Source: Arthrobotrys musiformis (Eukaryota; Ascomycota; Orbiliomycetes; Orbiliales; Orbiliaceae). From it: 64,000 nt of DNA. The position numbers were made by a program, and so were the translations under genes. The stretch covers positions 1,116,001-1,180,000 of the forward strand of contig JAVHJL010000007.1 in assembly GCA_036971715.1 (NCBI GenBank), written 5' to 3'. The notes under the pieces were generated by a model that saw only the letters and a list, made by a program, of their open reading frames with translations, was not told the DNA's origin and searched no databases. The stretch's first letter is position 1. The number at the start of each line of letters is the position of its first letter. Below are positions 13,000 to 25,800 of this stretch, one piece after another.

Positions 13000-13332
13000 T
13001 CATTTCTTGACCCTGGACCTCCTTTTCTTCACGCTTCCTTCCGTCACGGTCTCAACGAGCGTCCCCGCAATAGTTCTCCTCCTATCACTGCGTCTAGGTT
13101 GTGGGGTTAATGCAGCTTCCACACGCGCCGAAATCTGCCTAGCTGGGGCGGAAACACGACGCCCCTTTCTAGCCGTAGCTGCGGCCCTTGCATTAGGCGC
13201 CGGCCTAAAGTCCTCCTCCTCATCGCTCTCCTCTTCCTCCTCTTCTTTAACACTCTCCTCGCTCTCGCTCTCCATCTTTCTCTTCCTACTCACTCGCTTC
13301 TTCAAAGGCTTCTTCGATGAAGTCGACGGTTT
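13000..13332 (-). other. Same-frame coding-like tail beyond the SCC2 stop
   Basis: Directly after the TAG at 13335-13333, the SCC2 frame stays open for 110 codons and ends in KKRRSRVKK. It has the composition of a disordered nuclear tail: a Lys/Arg block (SSKKPLKKRVSRKRKM), an acidic block (SVKEEEEEESDEEED) and an Arg/Ala-rich end. No GT-AG intron with a good donor restores the frame. Possible explanations are stop readthrough, an unusual terminal intron, a recent nonsense change or a base error. Confidence 0.45.
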
Positions 13333-16300
13333 CTAATCGTCGCCATCATCTGCGCCGCCATCGTCGGCAGGTGAGCCGTCACCCTTCTTCTTCCTTCTCT
13401 TAGCAGGTTTATTGTGTGGTGGCGGCGTCAACCCTGTCTTCCGCTTTCGTGGCCTACCCCTACCACGGTGACCTGGGGCGTCATTTCCCCCACCTCCGGG
13501 ACCATCATCGTCGTCATCATCGTCTCTGCCACCAACACCGAATAGTTCCTCATCGTCGTCGTGATCCCCAAGCCGCTTAAACTCGTTGTCGACAGTAAGA
13601 AGCTCCACAAACTACAATTTCCCAATTATTAGCATCACGTATCCCGCACCGCCCGACCCGAGTAAACTTACCTCTCGGAACTGATTATCCATGCCAACAT
13701 CACTATCCAACGTCGAAATCAACTCCCCCATCTCATCCCACAAACTCCTACCCCCCATTCCCGCAATCCTTGTCGGTGCTTTGATCGCCTCCTTTGGATT
13801 CTTCACCTTCTTGCTTGTAACTTCCGCCGCAGCTCCATAAAGCTTCCTGAGATATGTCCTAGTATTCCAGCACATGTTCGCGATCACGGAACCCATACAG
13901 AGCCTCTTCTTCACTATTGGGTCAATAGGCTTGGTAGGTTCCGTACTGCCAAGGCTGATCTGGAGAATATCCGTCTCGATTTGATGAACGATTATTGTGC
14001 CAAGTTCACCGACAAGCTTTTCAAGACCCAAGGCGACTTGGTGGACATCTTCGAGGGCGACATAATCGAAGTAGGCTAGATTCTGGAGAACAAACCGCGC
14101 GTATGTAAGGTGCGACGGTATAGCAGACACCTGCAACTTATTTGGGTCAAAGTGGACCGCTGACAACAGGTTTGTCAGGAACTTCTTCTTCACTTTCCTG
14201 CTAGCGACCGTAAGAGCATATAGATTGGCCAATTTGGAGGTATACGTAGCGCTGTCAGCACCGTCTTCCGAACCGACGACTTCAAGTTGGTATTTGAACG
14301 CGAGTCGGAAACCCTCCATGTACGCTCTCTCGACGATGCTCTCGTGTTTCTGTGCGAGTGTTTTCAGCTCTCTCTTCGCCACGTTTTCGATCCTTGCGTC
14401 TGGGCATGTCATCAACGCGACCAAAGCTGGTGTACACTCTTTCGGATGCACCAAACCCTGCCTTAGAACCGAACCCGTCAGCTCTACAGCGGCGTACCCG
14501 TAGTCATCCACTGAGCCCAACGCGATGGTAACGATATAATGCAAGAAAGTCTGGGCAAGAGCCGTGGAAACACCATCTCTCGAAGTCGCTGTACTGGCAC
14601 CAGTCAATCTCCCGGGGTCATAGTCGGCGTTAGCAACACTCTCCTTGGACGCAGCGGGAGCTTTGCCTTTCTTGAGTGCTTCTTCTGAACTCCTTTCTTC
14701 GGCACTCAAAAAGTCGAACAGACTCTTCAACACTAAAGACTTGAAATCCTTCTGGTCTGATCTGAACACCGCCTCGAAAGCGCCGGTGACCGCGGGCCTC
14801 ATGTATTGTTCTGGGTGGGTCTTGGCGACATTGCCCACCGCCTCGAGCGCAGCCTTACGGACGCTCGGGTCGGCATTTTCATTCGCGAACCGCAGCATGG
14901 TGTCCACTATGAATTCCGAAACGCTCGGAGTCTTGAAGGTAACATTACCCTTCGCCAGTCGGAGGCGGATTTCTTTGCTGTATCTTTCGAGCGGACAATA
15001 GTTTCCAACAAGGCCGACAATACAGATCAAGCGGGATATCTTCCTCAAAACTTGGGCGTCAAGTTTGCTCGTATCAGCCGTAAAGTACGGTTTTAGGATA
15101 TTAAAACTTGAACAAAAGACCGCGATCAATCGGCCGCTGATATCGTAGGATTTGTTGATCTCGGAAAGGCAAAAGATCGCTTCTTGCAACTCCGTCATGG
15201 GTAGCTTCGACACATTAGAGAGCAAGGCAGTCGCGACGTCCTCCAAGAATTTGGAGTGAGCGGCGGAAAGGCCAGGGAGGACGCATCTGAATATGACAAT
15301 CGCGGATCGGTAAATTGCCATATCGTCAGTGGATGAGAGGTTCTTGATGTAAGGCTTCAAGATATCTAGCTGATCCACCCTAAACAAACTCGCCGACGCC
15401 CTAGCGAAAACCACAAGTGTGCGCATAATGCTCTGTCGGCGCAATTTATCCTCGTCGTTACCCGTCGAATCAACGAGGTCGTCGAAGAGGGCTTGCACCA
15501 TCAATCTGCACACTTTCGAGTTTTGCTCTACTTGCTTGTTTTCGGGGTCCAAGAAGAACTGGATCAAGGTACTGAGGGGTGCATCGAGCTTTTCGTTTGT
15601 GATGGCGACTTGGGTAATGATTCCAACTCGCTCCCTAATTATCACTTTGCCTCTAAGGCTAAGCTCGCCATCCTCGCCATCTTTGAGCTGCGGATAATGT
15701 TGGTTGATCCAAAGATCTTCAAAAGACTTCCTCGCTTGTTCTGCTACTGCGGCTTCATGGTCGACGACCCTCATAAGCAAACACTTCGCAATGTCGACTT
15801 TGTGCTCAGGGAAGTTTGTGTTGGGATAAATCTCCCGGAGAAGCTTGATAGCACGTTTGCGAAGAGGGATATTCATATCGTGCGCTCTGGTGCAGATAGT
15901 AGGCAAAACCCGAGGCTCAAGTTCCGGCTTAAGGTTGAGACATTTGCCAATAATATCCAAAGCGGAGTCACGAACTGACGGAGAAGCATCTTTACACCGA
16001 TCCAGCAGAGTTGGAATGAGGCCCTTATCCTCGAGAATAGATGTGTCCTGTTCTACTATATTCATCAACGCCTTTAGGCCCTTACTTCGGGCTGAAGTTT
16101 GATCTCCGCCAATGCTGTAGATCAGTCTTGCTAAGATGAGCAGTCTGTGACTGCAAAAATCTCCAGCAAGGATGATGAGTAGGTACGCTTGCCGTATTTG
16201 CATCGGTGTTGGGACGTTGTCCTTGTAGGCGTGACTATATCGAGTTGTTAGCTAGGCCGTTTTAGGGTGTTAGGAGACGACTTACCGCTCATCGTCTTCG

Positions 16301-19300
16301 TCATACCACGCCTTCTCTTTTATCATCTTGTGTAAATTATCCGAGATGTGGGCGATATCAGAAGCTAATGATGCATCCACTTCTTGGGTTTGCTGGAAGC
16401 CTGAGACGAGTCTACTCGCCCAAACAGACGCAAAAAATCCCCAGGCAGTCTAACACTATATTAGCAGGAAATACAATAAGAGAGTACCCGATGTAACACT
16501 ATACCTGAAGATTATCAGCATCCTCCTTTAGGTCCTTATCCCAAAGGTGTTCCAGAATCATCCTGAAGGGGCCTTTCCAAAGTATCATTTTACGGAAAAC
16601 AGCATCTCGCTCCTCCTTCAGTTCGTGACCAGCTTTACCATCAGTATTGGTATGGTACTCGATGTAGGTATCGGTGATGCCTGTAAGTATCCCGTCTATT
16701 GTGGAGCTCGAAGGATTTCTGTCTCCGTGTATTTTTTTAAGATGACTAAATAAGGAGCTTATTTTGGACCCGAGCTTCCCTAGCACCTCAAGCGCGGCAG
16801 ATTTCGCTGGAACGGATGCCTTTGGGTCATCGACGGTGTGGATCTATGTACAAAGTTAGCTAAAATAGGCCATAGTACCGTAAAAGAGAAAACTTACCAT
16901 TTTAATGCAAATGATCTTTAAGAATAGCTCAGCGGCTGGCCATTCCGGATTGTCAAGAACTTCGAGGAAATCTTCAACCATTAGGTCTAACAAATTCCTT
17001 GAGTTGCTCGAGTCAGAAGACTTGGCTGTAGTCAGTGCCCTGTTGACGATGTAAGACGTGACGTAGGCGGTTTTTTCCTGAGCTGTCCTCATAGAGCGCA
17101 TGATGGTTTCCTCTAGCTTCATCACAATTGTCTCTGCGTCGCGAAAGTGAGGTCCGTCCTTAGATGTCCCATTTTCGGATTCGCCATTAGCCATATCCGC
17201 ATCGGAATCTACAGCGTCTCGGGAATTGGAGGCGGAAGTTCGTTCCTGGTAAGTTCCTGCCGACTGAACAAGGTTCATCATGAAAGCACTTATTAATTGA
17301 ATACTCTCATTACCCGGGATTTGGAAATTCTTGGCGCTCTGACGACCCATGGGCAATCTTTCAAGGTTACTAAGGACTTCGTTGATAATGCCGTCGCCTT
17401 GGTCAGGGTACCTCGCAAAGATCTTTGCAAGGACATTCATCGCCGCTAGTCGTAGGTTTTCCACCTTCTTGACCCCAAACACAGAGTCTTTGTCGCTTGT
17501 GGCGTTGTCAATAAAGACCAGAGTGACAGAAGTGTAGATCATTTTTATTAGAAAATCCTCAGTGACCTCTTGGTTTGAGATTAGCTGCGTCAGAAGCTTC
17601 ATAATCTTCGTTGTGTCTTGCAGCAAGTCTCTCAAAAGCTTCTTCTTCGACATGATAGCCTTGAAAGCATCTTCTCTATCTGAACGAAGGGCTATCAACG
17701 GGACAATCGAACCCTCAAGGAGATTTTTCACGACATTATGTATTGATGTCAAAAGCTCTTCGGGGTAGAGTTGTTTTTCCGGCCGGGCGCCGTTCATGAC
17801 CCGTAGGATAGTCCGACATGCCTTCAGTGAATTTTCGGCAAACGCTATCTTCCTATCCCATTCTGACACGGGGCCTCCTGCCTCCGACGGTTCGCCAACG
17901 TCTTCTCCCACCCTTATATCAAGGTTCTCTGCAGCCTTCAAAGTGTTGTCACACGTTTTGAGCAGACGGAGCAGGTCGTCAAGATCCATTCTGTCCAACC
18001 GATTATACACGTTAACTTGTCGAATGGCGTGGTCGAGTTTGACTTGTGTCCCGACAGAAAGGCACTGTCCAGTGGCTTCTGCAGAGTAGCCTATAGCCCC
18101 AGGAGGTATAAACGATCCAGAAGACGTTGCAAGCACGTTTCCAGAGGTATCTGGTTGAAGGTTATCTTCGTCCTCAAATACTCTGATCAACAGGGCCTGT
18201 AGATTATTAATCGCAGATTCCGCCTTAGCTCTGGTATCAACGCTAGCTATTTGGGTCTCGTTCTCGTCCTGGTCTCCAAGCTTACGCCGCTTTCGAGACT
18301 TGAAGTTGTTGGAAATGAGGATACGGGCGTCCGCCTCCCCGTGGGTCGTATAGTCTGCCGGTGTAAACCCCTCCTTAGGCGGTGGGAGAACTATGGCGGC
18401 TAGCAATTGCCCTGTTGGGTGATGGTCGGGAGGTTGTGATTTGGCCTTGTTGGTAGGAGTGGTATCTCGCTCCTGGTGTGACTTCCCTGGTGTCAAGGCG
18501 CGGTCGTAGCCATTTATGTTACTCTGCGAAGTAGAAAGGGAAGAAACAGGTGGGATTTCGATATAAAAATTCGAACGAGGTACTTGGACTGCCGCCGTAG
18601 CAGGTGGTGCCTGGGACTGTGACTGAGCGGGTGGTGGTTGTTGATGATGCGTAGACGGTGTGTGTTTGTTTGCCTTGGGAGGCTTTGAAGGAGTTTTGAC
18701 CTTAGGAGGCAACGTGGATGGTTGATTCAGAGACTGCTGGGAATCCTCTAGGGTGGATAGGGGAGTTCTCTTTGCTGTAAATGGAAATCAATCAGCATCA
18801 GTCACCGTGTGTGAAATCTGAGGACGCATTTATTTGTTCACTTACAAGGCTTCTGATTGTATGCAGGAAGCTTGTGCAAGACGGCAGTTTCAAAGGTTCC
18901 GAGCCCGGAGTTCTGAAGCAGGTCTTCGACAGAAGCTTTAGTAGCGTTCCCATTACTAAGAGGAGAGCCGAGCTTGGATTTTTTAAACTCACTGTATAAA
19001 TATTGATGCTTGTGTTAGTAGAGTTATGTGTGTGTAAGGGCGTGAAGAGGGGTTGGAAAGCAACATACAGCTGGAGACCTTTCTTCTCAATAGTATTGTT
19101 GATGTACCCGCTGATGTCGCTGGTAGCTGTCCTGAACCGCTTTGACATAGGATCTAGCTTATTGAAGTCCTTCAAAAGCTTCCTCCCAACCTGTTCAGAT
19201 TTGGCGGCGAGGGCAGAGGCGTCTATAGTAGGGATGGGTATGATATCTGGTGCGTTCAAGTTCGATCAGCATTAGGCCTTATAGCAAAGTATTTCCACAA

Positions 19301-20273
19301 CAATGGAACGTATGAGGTGAGAAGTGGGGGAGAGAGGATAGTAGGTTGACTTACGTCCATGGAATGGTTGAATTGAAGCGAGAGGAGTGTATTGGAGAGC
19401 TTCTTCAATCGTGGTAGGAGCTTGGATGCCTCTTGAAGAAGAAGAGGCGGACTGAGTGGCAGGGGTATATACAGATCCCGAAGCAGCAGCCGACGAAGAG
19501 TGCGAAGGGTACGAGTTCTGGCGATGCTGGTGAGGTGAAGCCTGTGATCGAGACTGGTAGTAAGATGGTTGATGTTGAGGTTGATGTTGATGTTGATGGG
19601 AGGTAGAGTAAGGGTTGGAGTAGGAGTTGGAGGGGTTGTGGTTGCTATGATGGCTGTATCGAGGAGACGAGGACGTGGAGGCGGACGACGAGTAGTTGTT
19701 GGCAGCAGCAGCAGAGGCAGGACTGTATTGCTGGCGGTGATTCTGGTGATGGTGCTGTTGCTGTTGAGACGCCATCGGGGGAGGCGCGCCATACGACTGA
19801 GGGGCATACCCTCCTCCTCCCCCCCGACTACCACTACCACCAACACCACCACCAGCAGCCCCTCCTCCTGCTTCTGTTCCTGCTCCTCCTCCCCCACCAC
19901 TACTACCACTAACACTACCACTACCGGAGGGATGCATATGACGATGGTTATTGTGGTGATTCTGATGGTGGTTGTGATTGTGATGGGATCGAGAAGCAGA
20001 TGGAGGAGAGTACTGCGAAGGCGAAGGAGGGATATAGTTGAAGTTGTAGGAATATCCCGAGTGCTGGGAGCCGTAGAAGCCCTGCTGAGCTGGCTGCGTG
20101 GGAGCGATAGTATTATGGCCGTGCTGCAGGTGATGGTGGGGGGTCCCTTGGGCCGCACCGGGTGGATGATGCCTCCCACTACCACCACCACTACCACCAC
20201 TACCACCGCCACTACCACTGCCGTAGAGCTGCTGCTGGCTATAGCCATGATATCCCGGATTGTACCCATCCAT
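13333..20273 (-). CDS. SCC2: Cohesin-loading factor Scc2/Mis4/NIPBL
   Basis: HEAT-repeat protein that loads cohesin onto chromatin together with Scc4/Mau2. I read eight exons: 20273-19355, 19246-19069, 18991-18846, 18774-16898, 16843-16505, 16449-16286, 16234-13672 and 13611-13333. Every junction keeps frame, and the introns are 51-108 nt. The product is about 2154 aa, longer than yeast Scc2. The N-terminal 300 residues are low-complexity, rich in Gly, Ser, His, Gln and Tyr. The HEAT core is clear in exon 7, for example LLDRCKDASPSVRDSALDII and ICTRAHDMNIPLRKRAIKLL. The conserved C-terminal block ends near ANMCWNTRTYLRKLYG. Exon 6 has no internal start codon and is found only by splicing. The last exon encodes Asp-rich then basic sequence and stops at TAG, after which the same frame continues (13332-13000). 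Confidence 0.93.
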
Positions 20274-20922
20274 GATGGCGACGATTCTATCAATCCCCCT
20301 TTTAATATATAGATATATATATGTATAAACTATCTCGACATCGCCTTTCGATCCTTGCTTGGTGGGCACGGATGGTATGCTATGGTATGCTCCGATGCAG
20401 GTACCGAAAGTTAAGTCAAGTAAGTCGCGTCGGGGAACCGGTTCGATGTCTTGCTTTTTTCCCTTTGTTATCGGCAACGGCGCATTTTCCTCGGTCGGGA
20501 TGTTTCGATGAGCCTCGTTCTCCCGATAATAACTATAATCAAAATATATAAACCGGGCCGAATCCACTGCAGCCGCCGAAGAGTAATGTTGATGGCGATG
20601 TATCCTTCTCCCTATGCAACAGATCCAACGATGCCTGAAAACAACCCTGCCATCAAGCTGTACCTAAGGAACGAACGACGCTAATTGAGTAACTAACTTA
20701 GTCAACATCGGCTTTTCCAAACATTCGCGATTTAATTTGGCTCCGCTGACACTAAACCGCTTTAGGGCCTCGCTTAGTTGACCACTCACAGCGCTCATCT
20801 GTGCCAAGAACTTAGTCTCTATACTAGCCTCAAGGCGGTGTGATCACGTGATCTACTCCATTAGCGATGTCGACGCCACTGCACCAGCCTGAGTTGTGAG
20901 TGAACGTTAACCCGGTGGGAAT

Positions 20923-20946
20923 TGGTCTCGTCTGGGTACGAGACCA
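20923..20946. repeat. Perfect short hairpin, TGGTCTCGT / ACGAGACCA
   Basis: Nine-base perfect inverted repeat around the six-base loop CTGGGT. The right half, 20931-20946, recurs exactly at 22481-22496, and the arm resembles the dispersed GGTCTCGTTCCCAG family elsewhere in the window. Confidence 0.7.
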
Positions 20947-21404
20947 GTGGGGATTAGAGCTTGGCTTCCCTGCATAGAGTCGCCAATGCCGGCTTGCCTA
21001 CCTAAGTAGGTAAATACTTACCTAACAGATATCAACCAACGTCACAACTCTCTGAGTTAGGCACTAGCTAGTTCACTTCTATAGATCTACGTTCAAGTTC
21101 TCGCGATCTTAAACTTGCACTTGCCAACTTTTTACAAACAAAAACTAGAGCTAGAATCGAACCGTAATCTTCAAACCACGCATCCGGAGCAAGCTTCGAA
21201 ATGGACACGGGTTTCCTCTGTGATTGGTAATCGAAATTCAATGCGACGATGCAATATGAGCTGATGCTAAATCTCGTCCAACTACCTACCTACCTAAGTT
21301 TCTTGGGTATATATAACATGGCCGATAGGTCCGCATATATCTTGTGCACTGATTGTTCTAGCTATCAGAACCGAAAGGATAACAGATCTGATCATTCCGA
21401 TCAC

Positions 21405-21435
21405 TGGACCACCTTCAGTGAGGCTGGGAACGAGA
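21405..21435 (-). repeat. Dispersed repeat copy (reverse orientation)
   Basis: Read on the minus strand it gives TCTCGTTCCCAGCCTCA, then GGTGGTCCAG, matching the copies at 21970-22000 and 51283-51312 apart from a small insertion in the middle. Confidence 0.6.
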
Positions 21436-21969
21436 ACAAATATAATCACCCCAAATAATCCGATCTCTGGGCCCATGGGATGTTTTATGTGTTATCCGAC
21501 GGAACCCTGCTGGCAGCAAGTGCAAGTCCGCGGAGTCCGGTCGTAGGTTGTGATACCATGATATCATATCATATATTCAGGAAATACAATATACTTAAGT
21601 ACTAGTACCTACCCAGGAGTCTTTCTACATCGAGTTAACATCAAGCGTCCTGGTGAATAATTCAGAGCCTGCCTGATTAGTCAAAGCCTGTAGTCACACG
21701 CATGCTTGACGTACAGTCTGGCCATCGCGCACGCCCTCATTGGGAAAGGCCAAACTGGCAGAACCTGCATTCCTGAGATGAAAGCAGCGAATCAAATTCG
21801 ATAGACAGGCCAGGGGGGACCAGAACATACTTGCTTACTTCAGTCAGTATGCAAATATCAGTATCAGTAAGTAGGTAAGTATACATACACATATTCTAGG
21901 TAGCTCACCTAGGTGTGCCGGGCATTTTTATAGTGCCACCAATGCAACAACCCGATAAACAGGTTACCT

Positions 21970-22000
21970 TGGTCTCGTTCCCAGCCTCAGGGTGGTCCAG
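21970..22000 (+). repeat. Dispersed repeat copy
   Basis: Begins GGTCTCGTTCCCAGCCTC and ends GGTGGTCCAG. Over 30 bases it differs by one base from the copy at 51283-51312, 29 kb away. Confidence 0.7.
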
Positions 22001-22480
22001 TTACCTCCTTCATTCATGTCGAATCGATCGGATTCAAACCTCCAACAGGATACCCATCGCACTGCTGGACTGACTTGGGTCATAACTACTATAATGGCAA
22101 GAAGCCGTGCCTTTAATCCACAGATACCGTAAACTTATAAAACTACAGACGTGTGGGATCTGCTATCTTAACCCGAAAAATGGGCCAAGCGTCTGTATAA
22201 TATTAATATAATATTACCTACTTAGGTATTAACCAAACTTTCTATAGTACTCCAGTGATCTATTAGAACGTTCAAAGACCTTTTTCTTAACGTTAATTTG
22301 CATCTGATATACTTGTTGATTCCTACGTTCCTTAATTCTAGAGAATTCACACGTCGGCCCATACCCTGTGATCATTCTCCTAAATTCCTTTCTTCTCCCT
22401 TGGACATAAAAATATTTCGATATATTCCCCCTTGATATATAGAACCGTGATGGCCTACAGATCGGTGAATCTTTGCGCGA

Positions 22481-22496
22481 TCTGGGTACGAGACCA
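22481..22496 (+). repeat. Exact copy of the hairpin right arm
   Basis: TCTGGGTACGAGACCA is identical to 20931-20946. The left arm of the hairpin is absent here, as if only part of an element remained. Confidence 0.6.
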
Positions 22497-22803
22497 AAAA
22501 CGCCCAAAACTTATAAACCTCGAGATCCGGCCGCCCTAAGCTCACTGTGGAATATAGCTTCAACCCAAGCCCATTCCTAATTCTTTCCTCTGGGCATCTA
22601 TACTTACATCAGTCACCGGATATCGACAAGCTGCGTACTGAAGTAGTCCTATCCAGTTCCCGGTTACACAGTTAGATGTGGATACCCTTAGTGCATATTC
22701 TAACACTACTATTTTTAATTTTGGAGCGGAATAAATTACCTTCCATTATTTATATATACTCCCTTACATTATAAATATATAACCTTAACAAAAGCCATAT
22801 CCA

Positions 22804-25800
22804 ATGGGCGCCAATATTTCAATTCCAGACCCCCACCCCTCGGGTCGTGCAACCCCCAATCATGTTGTCAAAGATAACATCAACCATGGTAAAACGCAAT
22901 ATGAAGATCGCCATCCAGTCGTGGCCTCCTGGTTCCTCGGCCCCCGCGCCGAGAACTTCAGATATCTCGCTCAAGCATTCCTTCAGGTCCTCCATGACCA
23001 GAAGGAAGCTCGCATAAACCTCTTCCCCGATGACCCAAGCTTCATCACCACAGAGATACAGTCCGACGGAAGATTCCAGGACTCGATCGATCATTTGAAC
23101 GATCGTCTAACCTCGCTATCGCGGGGATTAAGCACGAATTGTATCCCGTTTTGGAGTCCAAGGTTTAATGGACATATGAATATGGATACTACTATGCCAG
23201 CATTGCTTGGTTGTATGTCTTCCCTCCTTGCGCCCACATTCCTCGCTAATTCCCTTGTTACAACCCAACTGCATGCATGAAATATTTATACTAACATGTG
23301 ATATGTACGAACAAAAGACTTAACGGCAATGCTCTACAATCCGAATAATCTAGCAATGGAAGGCGGTCCTTTAACCACCCTCATTGAAGTCGTCGTCGGG
23401 AAGCAGCTCTGTGAAATGCTAGGATACAACATCACCCCCAACCCCGACCCCACCATTCCAGTCGGCTGGGGACACATCACCGCCGTAAGTCTCTGCATGT
23501 TTCCTTTTTCAGGGCTAAATATAAATCTATCCCGGGATATACCCGTCATGTTTTCTACTGCAACAAGGAAAATGTCTGAGTTTGCCACGTTTATCGCGTC
23601 AAAAACCTTCAGGTTTATATCTATCGATCAACTCCATAGATATCGCTTATTTATACTTAACACGCGGGCGCTTGATGTTTGGAATCGCAATTGCCTGTCG
23701 TTCCACGCTAGATCCGTTAGTGCGGGTTTGAAAACTACTTGAGTATATATATATGACTTATGAAATAAAGTCGCATATATGTATACACTTGAGTATAATA
23801 TACTATATGCATTTCACTGGCATTTAATGCCTGATTAAATACTTGAGCTCCTTCGAATATTAATTAACAAATCTTACGTTTAATTACCATCAGGACGGCT
23901 CTATCGCTAATCTCGAGGCTCTATGGGTCGGTAAGTTTCCTATAATGCCTACGCGGTCGTAACGACTATAATAAAAACCCGAAAATTGCAACATTGCTTC
24001 TAACATATCCATATTCACCCCAGCCCGTAACCTAAAATTCTACCCCCTCTCCCTCTCCCTCGCCATAACCAAAGGACCCCTCAAGTTCATAAAACGCAGT
24101 CCGAAACCCCTCATAGCCACCCTCTGCGATGGTACACAAAAACCCTTCTTACACCTCACAACATGGGAACTCCTAAACCTAACCCCGACCGCCGTTATGA
24201 ACCTCCCCCACCAACTGGGCGAGTTATACGGTATTTCCCAAGCGGCTTTGAGCAAAGCTATGAAACCGTACTTGATCCAGGATACCGGTAGGCATACTCT
24301 GGAGAAGGAATTTGGGATTAGGGAATCGCCGGTTTTGATGATTGGTGCTACGGCGCATTATTCTTGGCCGAAGGGTGGTGGTAAGTATTTCCTTGTCTTT
24401 AAATCTAGAACTACTACTTAGTCTGGATATACGTATGCTAATCGATATTTGGGTTTCTAGCAATCACCGGCATCGGCGCCGCGAATATTATTTCCGTCAG
24501 CGTCGACCTGAACGCCCGCATGTCCCTCTCGGACCTAAGATCAAAACTAACAAACGCTCTAACCACAAAAACGGCAGTTTACTCCGTCGTCGCAATAATG
24601 GGTAGCACTGAGCACGGCGCTGTCGACCCTCTAAAAGAAATCCTAGAACTCAGGGAGGAATTCCAAAAGAAGGGTCTATCATTCCTTGTCCACTGCGATG
24701 CCGCGTGGGGAGGGTATTTTGCCGCGATGGTTGATACTAAAACTATGAGACAGGGAAAGACTGTTCCTAATAGTGGCGAAGCTCACGTTACCGGGTTCGT
24801 GCCGAGCCAGGCTTTGAACCCATATACTGTTGAACAATTGGAAATGTTTGGGGGAGCAGATAGTATTACTATCGATCCACATAAGTACGTTCCTAACCAC
24901 CGTCATATCCAGGTGGCGATTCTATAATTCGACAAGCTGGAAGACTAAGTTTCCCAAAAAATATAGGTCGGGATTATGTTCCTACCCAGCCGGCGGACTT
25001 TGTTACCGCGACGGCAGGCTCCGCTTTCTCGTCACCTGGGATAGTCCGGTTATCTCCCGCTCAGGTGATCCGAGTATCGGCATCTACGGCGTCGAAGGGA
25101 GCAAACCCGGTGCCGCAGCGGCTGGTGTCTGGCTCTCTCATGAAGTTATCGGGCTTAATATGGATGGATACGGAACGTTACTCGGAGAAGGCATCTTCAC
25201 TTGCGCCAGGGTATAATCTACACCCAGAATTCACCGTGGATCGTTTTGAATGAATGAATTAAAACTAATTTATCTTTAGCTCCATGCAAACTGGGCGACA
25301 TTGTCCACCGATGCAGACAACTTTATCGTCAGACCGTTCAATAGGCTCCCTGCAGAACTTGATGGCAAATCCGCCGAAGAACTCGAAGAGCAGAAGGCAT
25401 TCATTCGGAAACATATCGTGAATGTTGGTAACAAAGCCCTCATAAGGAACGAAGCGGCACTGGAACTTCTGAAACATTTGGGCGGTGATCTTATGGCTAG
25501 CGCTTTGGCTTGTAACTTCAAGTACACTGTTGGAGATAAGAAGATCGCAAATACGAGTATTGTAAGCGTCTCCATCCATAATCGATACCTATAGAATACT
25601 AACAGGCACCGGCATACCAGGTCGAAGCGAACATTATGAACACCAGAATCTTCAACCGCGTCTCGGTCACCAGACCAGGCCAGGAAGTCCGCGAGCGCGA
25701 ATTATTCCTAACCTCCTCCCAATTCTCACAGAAACTTTATGGCGAATGCCTATCCAAATATAAAAGGCGACTAGGTCTCGAAGGACCGGAAAATATGACC

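Larger units (their letters stand above)
20274..22803. other. Repeat-bearing intergenic region
   Basis: About 2.5 kb between SCC2 and the decarboxylase gene, with no recognisable gene. It is AT-rich, with many TAGGTA/TACCTA motifs (for example near 20998-21025, 21283-21297 and 21868-21915) and four copies of a short dispersed repeat that are listed separately. TATA-like stretches precede 22804. Confidence 0.55.

Noticed and set aside
13333..13382. 50-nt intron (GTGACG to ATTAG) at the end of SCC2
   Set aside because: It would shift the frame away from the coding-like tail and stop after about 17 codons; donor and branch are weak.
19569..20312. 247-codon open frame antisense to SCC2
   Set aside because: It is the reverse shadow of the Gly/Ser/His repeats in SCC2 exon 1, producing Val/Arg/Thr-only repeats.
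22030..22040. tRNA B-box-like GGATTCAAACC (minus strand GGTTTGAATCC)
   Set aside because: No matching A box at the right distance and no cloverleaf stems could be formed around it.
23329..23742. 137-codon frame through exon 2 and intron 2 of the decarboxylase
   Set aside because: The GTAAGT donor at 23485 and resumed homology at 23894 show that its right half is intronic.
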